DNA of 16,182 bases from Podochytrium sp. JEL0797. Lineage: Eukaryota > Chytridiomycota > Chytridiomycetes > Chytridiales > Chytriomycetaceae. Below, piece after piece: positions 1-10,000 of the stretch. The stretch spans positions 1 through 16,182 of the forward strand of contig JADGJG010000581.1 in NCBI GenBank assembly GCA_027596195.1, in the 5' to 3' direction. The notes under the pieces are model-generated. The model did not search any database. It was not told the DNA's origin and saw only the letters and a program-made list of their open reading frames with translations. Numbering within the stretch: position 1 is the stretch's first letter; each line of letters opens with the position of its first letter. A program made the translations under genes and the position numbers.

Positions 1-99
1 CTCACAAAATCCTTGATCAGAAAAATGTTTGAGCTTGATAAGGAGAGTAAATAAAGCCTTTTTGTTTGTCAAATTAAAGAACTTATGCAAGAAAAAAAC
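1..99 (+). repeat. Left terminal inverted repeat, 99 bp, perfect
   Basis: Starts CTCACAAAATCCTTGATCAG and matches the reverse complement of 16084-16182 with no mismatch; identity stops sharply at base 100. The repeat is AT-rich. It contains two near-identical 9-mers 22 bp apart (CTTGATCAG at 12-20 and CTTGATAAG at 34-42), about two helical turns, and an 11-mer TTTGTCAAATT at 65-75 that recurs in the tandem repeat near the right end. Such spaced repeats are typical of transposase-binding ends, but binding is inferred. Confidence 0.95.
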
Positions 100-1021
100 T
101 TAAACAAAGAAAATTGTTGCCACGCGGCCATTTTTTGTGTCAAAACAAACAAATGGACACGGAAGGTAGGTTCTTCCTTGAATCCATCCTCTAGCTAACA
201 ATTTGTTGACACAACCCCTTGCGAAGTACCAACACAGCACTTGATATGCATCGGCTCCAAAATGACTGCTGATGATTAGGTGATACGATCAAAAAATAGC
301 TCAACACACAAAAACATTCGGAAACCCACCTTCAACCCGCTCCCACCCCCAAATCACTTGGATACTGTTCGAGTCGTAACGAACGGCTGTTGATGGAAGG
401 GCTAGGTGATGGGGCTAAAAAGCCGCGTTACAGCAAAAAAAAACCACAGCGCATAACTCAACCCGATTTCGATCCATGGCGCGGCGGAATTATCGAAGCT
501 TCAAAGGGCACTGTTGACAAATGCGAGGGAGCAGAGAATGATCAAAAAATGTGACCGACGACACATCAAACGGCATTCAAGGCGTCCACCATCTCGAATC
601 CACTCTAAACGATCCGCAACGGTTGTGATTCTAGATGATATCGATCCAGACAAAGGAATTTGCTGGTCATAACAGCACTGCACTCGCACCTAATGAGCTC
701 TCTCGCAACCTCCCACAACTTTTTTTGGCAGCAATCGAATTCGGCTTGCTTTGCTTCAGTTCCGGACGCAATGTCCGAGACAGGCAGAATGCTCGCTTTG
801 TACGCTCCCCAAACCATCATCGTTGAGGCGGTGACTGAAGACACAAAAACCGACTCTGTCCTCAATCCTTCTTGGTTCCGTATAATAATTTAATGCGAAT
901 TCATTTGCCATAAAATCCGCAAACCACGCGTAGGTGTCGAAGGCGTTTTGCTTGGCCACGCGTGGGCCACGCGCAAAGAAAAAAACGTTGAATATTGAAT
1001 ATCCACGAGTCAAAACAAAAA
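100..1021. other. Left non-coding arm / 5' region of the giant gene
   Basis: No convincing gene here. The first 400 bp are A- and C-rich with scattered A-runs and no long frame. A minus-strand frame of 86 codons (605-865, starting ATG) runs divergently from the main gene, but it resembles no family I know and is matched by equally long plus-strand frames, so I do not call it. The last about 150 bp before the main start are promoter-like: an AT-rich TATAATAATT at 881-890 and three CCACGCG motifs between 924 and 973. A small perfect hairpin GGCTAAAAAGCC sits near 412. Confidence 0.5.
924..973. promoter_or_regulatory. Promoter-like cluster of CCACGCG motifs with a CCACGCGTGG palindrome
   Basis: CCACGCG occurs at 924-930, 956-962 and 967-973. 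The middle copy forms the perfect palindrome CCACGCGTGG (956-965), whose core ACGCGT is identical to the fungal MluI cell-cycle box bound by MBF. It lies 57-98 bp upstream of the chosen start codon, where a promoter element is expected. A further CCACGCG is at 120-126 just inside the left TIR. Motif presence is seen; regulatory role and MBF binding are inference. Confidence 0.35.
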
Positions 1022-4000
1022 ATGAGCGATCGAAACGCCTCCGGTAAGCATGCACTCCTATTGTATACATTTTGATGATGTATACGCATTCTCACTGATG
1101 TGCTCCTTGTTCCAATCGTTAGTTGGTAACGGCGGCCTCCCAAGTCGCGGGAGAGGACGCGGACGCGGGGACGGGGGAAGAGGAAGGGGTGGGTCTCACC
1201 GTGGCGGTGGCGGTGGAGGATCCCGGGGCAACTGGCGCGGCGGCGGCGGTGGCGGCGGCAGGGGAAGCAGAAGCAGTGGCGTTGGCGCAGGCGACTGGGA
1301 CTGTGGTGTGTGCAACGCCACGGGCAACTTTGCGAGTCGCAGTGAATGCTTCCGCTGCCACGCGCCGCGTTTTGGTGGTTCTGGTGGTAGTGGAGGCGGT
1401 AGAAGCAGAGGCGGATCGGCGCAGGGTGGAATTGGGACGGGTCACGTGGCTGCGCCTTCGCCGCATTCGAATGCGGACCTGGCCCGTTTCGCTGCCTCGT
1501 TAGGGAAGACGGAAACAAAGCAACTCGGCAACGTGATCGCACGCACTGAGGCGCTTTGGAAGCTCTGCTGGCGCGACACGAAACAGCTCAGCTGGTCCAA
1601 TTTGAGAATCCTCCTCACAACCCTCGCCAGACTTCCACCCTCCACTGACACGCGTCCTCCTCCCATTGGCGAAATCGTGGCTGCTTTTGGCGTGTTCTTT
1701 GACGCGCGGAACCGCTCCACGAATCCGGAGGAGATCTTGAAAGATGTGGAATTGGCGATGGATGCGGTGGATATTCAGATTTTTTTTCTTTGTCATTCGC
1801 TGACCCGAATCGCCTTCTCTCAGCGCCTGCTCAAGTTCTTGTGGCATGACAGAAAAGAAGTGCAGGATGGTCTTCAGACTATCTTGAGCGTTGCTTCTCC
1901 CTGCCTCAGTCTTCGTGACCACGAGCACCGCAAGGTTGCGCTTAAGATCAACAACACGCTCGAGCTGCTCGAAAAGCCCTGGACCATCAAGGTGGCCAAT
2001 ATTTCGGTTCTCGAAACACCACTTGGCGAATCCGCCCTCGCTGTTACCCCGCAGCCCATGTCCCACTTTGCCTGGAGAGCTGCGACGGTTGGCTGGTTGG
2101 GGAACACGTCCTTGTTCAACCCGTATGAGCTCCCCAAAATGCACACAGCTGGAGGGCGTGGAAATGGTTTGTTTCTGCGCATCATTCTCCGTAATCTTTC
2201 TGACAGTCACACCCCACACACGCACAGGAACCTACGCAACCCCCGAGGAATACTTTGACGTCACTTTCAAGTTGATGGTGGCCATCACGTTCGAGGAGGG
2301 CAATTCCACCCTCAGTCCGCTATGCAAAAACCGCGACAAGGCGTCGGAATGCGGGAAACCTCTTCGTCCTTGCGGGTCGTTTCAACCTTCCTCCGGACTT
2401 CAGTGCATGGTTCAGGGCTGCCAGTATCGCGTGATTCTGTCTTGCAGTGACAATCGCCACAGCCGCGGCCTTTGCGCGAGTCATGCCGAGCAGGCCAAGT
2501 CCCTTCTTCTCTCTGGTCCGAGCCAACACGCCTCGACGCACATCTACGACTGTCTCGTTACCAAAATCACGTTTGATGGGAAAATCTACTTCGAGGATGT
2601 TGCGTCTCGCCGTCCACCCCTGAAGGAAATCCATTGGCGAACTTCCAAGAGACTCCAATCCCCCAACTTGGTTGGCCTCGTCAAAGTCTCTTCGAAAGGA
2701 TCCCGCCTCTACAACGAGCAGTCGATTGTGTGGGCCGAGATTGTCGACCACAGCCGTGACAGCCGCGAGGACAATTTTCGCCGTCAAGGATTGCTCGCGG
2801 TTTCGATTCTTCAGCTCACAGACGTGTTTAGCAACATTGGCCAGCAAGATGGACCCTTCCACGCGGGAGATTACGTGGCTGTGATTGATTGCCAAACGTT
2901 TGTACCCGAAAACATTCCCGTGTTGAAGGCGCTCGAGATTCAACGCGAAACCTCGCCGTTGCCGTTCCAGGTTACTTTCTCCTCCGTTATTGTGATTTAC
3001 TTGTACTCTTATTGACGCTTCAAATCTGGTTTTTTGACAGAACGGGGCGCTTCTGAACATTTCCGCGAGAAACGAGTTTTCGATTGCCGCCGTTCCGGTG
3101 ATTGAAGAAGTGATTGATGCTGGAGTGGTCCAACCCGAGGTTTCTGCCTTGCTCGCGCAGGATATTGTTGTGAGTCGCCGAACGCGTATCGCCGTCGAAG
3201 GATTGGTGGCGGAGAGCTTGTTGGACCCCATTATTCAAATTCGTCGCAGTCCCAACAACCGGGCCCTTTTGGAGAGGCATTTGATGGAGTTGGTGGAGGA
3301 GGCTACGTTGGATGAGGGCCAGTTTGAGAGTTTCCTCGCTGCTTTGAAATTCCCTGTCCATTGCACTCAAGGTTTGTATTTTGACGCCACTCGCTGAAGG
3401 GTTCGAATCTGACCCCTTTTTTTTAATCAGGGCCGCCCGGGACTGGAAAGAGTTATTTGGGTGTCGTGATTGCGCGCGCATTGTTGATTGTTCGCGACAT
3501 CTGGATCAAGACATGTCCGTCAAAGTCTGCTCCACCCCTTCTCGTCTTGTCGTACAAGAATCACGCGATCGACGAGTTCTTGTGCGACCTCGTTGCCGCC
3601 GCGCCCAAAACCTCTCTTATTCGGATCGGGGCCATCAAGGACGAGCGTCTCAGACGATTCTCCGAGAACTCTTTTGCCCAGGAAAACTACGAAGTGAAAC
3701 TTGCCAAGCGGGCACTGGAGAAGCTGCATGACTTGAAAATGGACCTCGATCAGTTCCACGCGTCCAAGATCTCATTTGGTTGCATCAAGGACGTGTTGTT
3801 TGCTCCACCTTCGTCAGATCCGGACTCTGAGAAGACGAGGCGCTTGGCGTCGTACGACGCGGCCACCAAGCTCGTCGAGACGCTTGCGTGGCTGGGCCAT
3901 TTCGCTTCTGTCCTGCCCACGATTTCTTCTGATGCCACGGATATTGATGCGGCGGGTGTTTTGTCGGGGTCCGAGGGTTGGATTTTTGATTCCACGAAAC

Positions 4001-7000
4001 TGCTGCCGCTGCTGGAAAGTGTCACGAACAAAAAGACGCTCGCCATTTCTGCGATTCAAAGTCTCTTCAATGGGATTCGGCATTACAACGATAACATGGA
4101 CTCTGCCGAATTGCTGTGGAACTTCCTCTGCGGTTTCACCCCGCGCCCGCCCTGCGCGTACCCTGGGTCCTGCACCGACATTTCCGAATCAGGATCCTCG
4201 TTTTGCTCCGAGCACCAATGCACAGGGTTGAATGGCGCTTTGCGTTGCCAACGCGCGGTTCTGCCGGGGAAGGGATTTTGCGAACGGCACGCGTGTCTCG
4301 AGGCGGACTGCTCGTTTGAGCGAATTCCGCCCAGTCCCACGGGCGCCGTGCAAGTATACTGCGATGTGCACGCTTGTCGCATTTGCGTGTCGATGGGGTT
4401 TGTTGGGGAGCTTGGGAACGCCGATCCACCGCGAAACACGTGCGACAAGCATCCCCTCTGTCTCGCGGTTTCGAAGGATTCGCACCAGCCGTGTGACTCC
4501 TTGGCCGAGACGGGTGCTCCATTCTGTGCTGAGCATGCGCTGCGGTACTGCTCCGCGAACAACTCGAGAGGTGGGCTGTGTAGACAGCTTGCCGTTTCTC
4601 GCGACGTTCCGTTCTGTACGAATCATTTGCCGCGAAGTCAACGGAAACCGGCGGCCGCGCCAACGAGTCTCGCTGCGACGATGCCGAGTCAGAAGTGTCG
4701 TTCTCTGACTGGGAGGGGAAAGCCTTGCAAAGGAAACACTCTCCCCGGTTCCCTGTACTGTCCGGACCACGTGAAGAATCCCAAGCTTCCTGCTGCCGCT
4801 GATCAGAAGTGGGAAGTCTACGAGCCCGTGTTTGCTCAAGCTCCTCAGTCCGCAGTGGCAGCGGCGGCTGAACCTTCTTCATCCGAAGCTGCCGTTGATG
4901 CCGCTCCAGCTTCTGTGGAGTCGATTGCTGCGCCGCTCCTTGACGCTGAGCCGTTTGTTTTGGAGGAGGAGTTCTTTGATGCTGTGGGGGAGGATGCGCA
5001 ACGCGAGGATCCAGACGAGATGGACGTGACGGATCGCATTCAGCATTTGCGCGATATTTACGGGTCTGATGGTGGGGATGAGTTTTTGGAGGAAGAAGCG
5101 GCGTTGGAGGTTGCGATGGATTCTGTTGCCGCGGGGGGCGAGAAGTCGGGGACCAAAATCACATACACTTCCGCCAACTTGTGGTCGTGGAGCATGAGTG
5201 TTGACGAGAGGTGGGAGGTTTGTCAGAGCGCGATTGATCTTGTCGGAATCGTGAAGGCAGGGTTGGACAAGATGTTGATGCAGGAAGTGGACAAGAAACG
5301 CAAGGAGTACCACCACGCCGACATTCGCGCGCGTTCGAAAGTGTATGAGGGCAAGTCGGTGATTGGCGGCACGATTGTGGGGTGCATTTCGCGTCTGGAC
5401 GCCATCCGCATCACGAACCCGTTCGCAGTCGTGGTGGAGGAAGCGTCGGAGGTTCTCGAGCCGCTGTTGTTCTCGTGTCTTGGGGCGACGACGTGCAAGC
5501 TCGAAATGATTGGGGATCATTACCAGCTGCAGCCGAGTATGATGAACAAGTTTGAGTTTGAGCGCGTCAACAAGATGAATGTTTCGCTGTTTGAGCGGTT
5601 GATTTTGGCGCCAAAAGACTGTCGTGTTCCTCAATCTGTTTTGTCGATTCAGGTATTTCTCGTGTGCTTTGTCGTTTCCTTTTTTTTTCGGTTTTAACAC
5701 TCCTCCTCTCCCCACCCAGCGCCGCATGAGACCAAATATTGCCGACTTGACGCGCGATTTTTACGCTGACATCACAGTCATTTCCGACCACACCAAGTGC
5801 GTTGAGCGCAGGATCGGTGACGACGTTGTCATGGCACGTGGCCAAGTCAATGCGATCACAAACACGGAATCTCGCGGCTGGCACGTGCCGGGTGTCAGTT
5901 CCAACATTTTCTTTTGGTCGCACAGTGGGAATGAGGAGCGCGCTTCTGTTGGGTTGTCGAAAGTGAATCGCGCGGAGGCAAAGATGGTTTGAATTTTTTT
6001 TTCAAACCGCAGATTTTGATGCGAGTTCAAGGGCTAAAATGATTGTGAAACCTTCCAGGTGTGTGACCTCGCGCGTTACTTGGTCACTTGTGGCGTCCCA
6101 AAGACTTCCATCGCCATTATCACGCCGTACAAAGGGCAATTGATGGAGATTCGGAAGATGCTCGAGAAACCGCCGTACAATCTGTGTGCGTTCAAGGATG
6201 CCAACTCGATCGTTATCTCTACCGTCGACAGATTTCAGGGCGACGAGTCGGGTATGGCGGTATTGACAACTTTCGTCGATTCTCGTTCAAATTTTTTGTG
6301 TCGCGACAGACATAGTGATTGCTTCTCTCGTGATTGACAACAAGTCCACGTCACCCTTCGTCAAGCAGCTGAACCGCATGATTGTCTTGAATAGTCGCGC
6401 TCGCATTGGATTCTTCATTGTCGGAAACCCAGCATATTTTGATCGCCATCCCGTACAGCATTGGAAAACCACAATCGACCACTTGATTCAACCTGCTCCG
6501 CTCATTGTGTCTGGTCGTGAGAGTGACGAGGCCTTGTACGATGGTCCTCGCTTCGGGCCGGAGTTGCCCATTTGCTGCCCCCAGCACCGCATTGAGACAA
6601 AATTGGTGTCGGCTTCGGCTCATTTGCGACTCGGTTTGTAACGAATGCACACGACATCAAAGCAAATTCATTAACCCATTCCTCTTCTTACTCCCAGGAT
6701 TCTGCACAGTTGTGTGTACCGAGAAGCTGCCGTGTTCTCACGAGTGCGGCATGAAATGTCACTTTCCGGTCGTGGCCCACCAGAGCCAATGTCGCGCTTT
6801 GGTTCCTTCTCCATGCCAACGCCATCCTCAGAATATCGAGTGCTTCGATTTATTCAAGTCCGCAAACGTGTTGCTCAAATTGGGAGTCGAGTTCGCCCTC
6901 CAAAAGTTCAAGTGCGGAACGGTCGTTGAGCTGCAGCTGCCATGCACCCACGTCATGAACGTTCCTTGCGCGAAGGAGAAGGAAATCTCTTCGGGAGTCT

Positions 7001-10000
7001 CGCAATTTCCAGTGAGTACAGATTCGACGTGCGCATGTTTATTGGTTTTTTGACTAACAGTTGATTTAGGTCTGTTCCAAGCCGTCACTCACGTCTTTTG
7101 TTCACTCGGAATGCATGCATGAAGTGAATGGAGCCTGCAGTGTCATCGCGGGGTATTTGAAAGACTCTCAGACTGCTCCGAATTGCAGCCAAAAAGTCGA
7201 GTTCGTGCCTGTTTGCGGGCACTCTGTGTCGGTCAAGTGCTATTTGAAGCGGTCTTACGAGAGCGGGTCCAGTGCTTTTGTGTGTCCCACGCGTGTCACC
7301 GTCCAGCTGCCTCGTTGTCTGCATCAGATTGAGGTTTCCTGTCAGCAGGCGATTCAGCTCCGTTCGTACGCAGGGACCGGAGTCGCTCAAGTTGGGCGAG
7401 TTCTCGAAGGAGCAGACTACGGTCCCAAGGATGCCAACTGCCAGCAGAGCGTGGAGTTTGTTCGTTTGTGTGGACACGTGATGCCGATGAAATGCGAAAA
7501 GGCTTTTGCGATGGCTTCTTCTCACTCGCAATGCGCTATGGTGGAGACGGATGTGAGTCCCTTCTGCGGCCACGAGATCAAAACCACCTGCTCCGAGAAG
7601 CGCGCGTTGGCCTTGCGGACGGTTGGAGTCTCCATCCCGCCACCAATTTCTGTTCTCACGGAAGGCGATCTTTCCGCGTTTGGTACCGTTCGCGCAAACC
7701 ACAGGTGCGCCGAGAAGATTCGATTGATTCGCAAATGTGGACATGAGGAGTCAATCGAATGCTGCCGTGCCGAAGCTGTGCCCTCCCCGTGCAAGGTTCT
7801 CATCTCGATCGATAGCCCATTGTGTGGCCATCCCATTTCAGCGCCATGTGGGGAGCAGAACTTTGGAGGGATTTGGTCTGACGCTGTGCGAGAGTCGGAC
7901 GATTTCAAGTCGCTGTTGGGTTCCGTCATGCCCGACACGATGCCGAAGCCGTCGTTGGATGCACTACCCGCGAACGTTCGGTCTGCGCTTCTCTCGTGCA
8001 AACACGGTGTGCAGATTCTGCGCAAGAGTTCTTGCGGCCATACCGTTTCGTACGCGTGCAAGGACGCGTTCAAGATGTTGCTGAGTCCTAGTCGCTTCAA
8101 AAACATCAGGTCCTGCACGGCCGTCACGATTGTCACCTTGGAATGCGGTCATTCGGAGTCTGTCAAGTGTTTGAACGCAAAGAACTTGATGCGGTGCAAG
8201 CAGATGGTTGTGCAAAACTGTTGGAATGTGGGTTCGTGTGGGAAGACTGTGGAGGTGGTTTGTGGGTCTGGGGAGGTGCCTCGCTGTGAGAGTGTGACCT
8301 CTTGGGTGTGTTCGAAGGGTCATTCCTTGCCGCTCGCAGTTTGTTTCTATGGACATCCATCCGAGTGTCCTGCTTGTTCTGCGGAATGTTTGGAGAATGC
8401 CCTTGAGCTCGCGTCGGCTCGTGTTTCACAAGCCGTGGACCCTTTTGTGGTGGAAAACTTTTCCCAGGCCACGACGAGTGCGTACACAAATTCCGTCGAA
8501 ACCGCCGCTTTCAGCGACCGCAAGGAGCAGCTGTTGAATTCGTTCAAATCCTGGACGGAGGACCTTCCACTTTGGGACAGACCACTCTTTTCGGCTCAGT
8601 CCATTGAAGGTTTCTTGCTGCTCAGGGTTGAAAAAAAGCCGCCTCCATCATTTTCGTTGGCGACGCATGTTTCGCCCCAAACGCTCAACGGGGTCATGCT
8701 GCGCCGCTGGACTCCTGGAAACGTTCAGAAGTTGATGGATTCGCTGAAGGAGGGGCAATCGTGCACGGTGCTGCTCGTTTCTGGGTTCGCTGTCAACATT
8801 CTGAACCAGCCCGCGGACATTCCCAAGCTTGTGCGAGGCAAGGATTTTGCGTTAAACCAGTGGCTCCACAAGCAGATTGCATTGAAGCACCACGACGCGA
8901 TGCAAATCAGTCTGAATGGCTGGGAGTCTGTGGTGTTTTGGACGCCATTCTGTGTGCGGTCGTCGGGATATTTGCGCCTTTCGAAGAGCGACCTCGATCA
9001 AGCGCTGCAACGGCGCAGATTTTCTGTCGATCAGCCGGCTGCGTTGAAGCCCGTCACCGTGAGTTCCATCGCATTTTTGAATGCGATCCACTGATTCTTG
9101 ATTTTTGTGATCAGTTCAAATTCCCGCTCGCGAACGATTCCATTGCCCTCTCGAGCTTTCCATCAGATCACTCGGAAGTCTCTTCAGCGCTGGCCGAGTC
9201 ATTGAATGGAACGCTTGCCAGCGGTTGCTCGGTTGCGCAGTCGTGGGATGGGTTGTCGATTGGTCTCAAGGGCTCGTTGATGCAGTCTGTGGAAAAGGAG
9301 CTTCGCGCCAAGTTGGGCTTTATTCAAAAGGCGCGCGGTTTGCCCGTTTCATCGCCGTTTGCTGGAATCAACTACCTCCACACGCTGCGCGAGACTCTGC
9401 AAACGGCGGAGCTCAGATTGGTCCTCGCGATGGAGCTTCACGATGTTGGGTCCCGCGAAGATGCCGAAGACGAGCTCGAGCAGTACGTTGACGCGGTCGG
9501 AAACTTGGAGGCGCATCCACTTTTGGCGCTCGCGGTTTCGCGGATTGCAACCAAGAAGAAAGCCATCCAGGTCACGCTGCTTCGTGCGTTTGCTGCCGCG
9601 TCGCCGTTCTCTGTCGAATGGCTCACGGTGCACGAGAAGAGCCTGCTGGCGGATTCTGCCGCAACCGCCGCACCACGGAACGTTGTTTCGATTCCCACCA
9701 CGCCACGCGATTTGTGGGAGGCTTTGAAGCACAAGCACGGATGCGCTTCGCAGGCGATGGAGGATTTGTTGGAGCTCGTGGGGTTGAAGAAGGTCAAGAT
9801 GGAGGCGATTGAGTTGTTCAAGAGCGCCATTGGGTTGCAGCAGATGCCGCCTGACGTGCGCAAGAAGAACATGGTCTCGATGAACTATTCGTTTTACGGG
9901 AACCCGGGAACAGGTATTTTGGTTTGATTTCGCAGTGTTGGGTTGGTGCTGACCCCCCCTCCACCCCCCGCGCAGGCAAAACCACTGTCGCGAAACTCTT

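Noticed and set aside
605..865. Minus-strand 86-codon ORF divergent from the giant gene
   Set aside because: No recognisable family, similar-length frames overlap on the plus strand, and no supporting signals. It is left as part of the 5' arm, though a small real gene cannot be excluded.
1050..1122. ATG at 1050 as the start of the giant protein
   Set aside because: The stretch has a clean GTAAGC donor at 1044 and a TCGTTAG acceptor at 1122. The ATG at 1022 with A at -3 splices in frame, and the intron-encoded residues look non-protein-like.
1119..1542. Long minus-strand and alternate plus-strand ORFs opposite the Gly-rich tract
   Set aside because: They are Ala/Arg/Thr-rich shadows of GC-biased RGG-coding DNA and lie over a clear RanBP2 zinc finger in the chosen frame.
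3391..3420. tRNA-like B box GGTTCGAATC followed by a T-run
   Set aside because: It lies in a 59-bp intron with no room for a tRNA body, and the flanking bases do not form a 5-bp stem around a 7-base loop.
4083..4882. Long minus-strand ORFs across the Cys/His array
   Set aside because: Arg/Ser-rich antisense shadows of a region with a strong zinc-module pattern on the plus strand.
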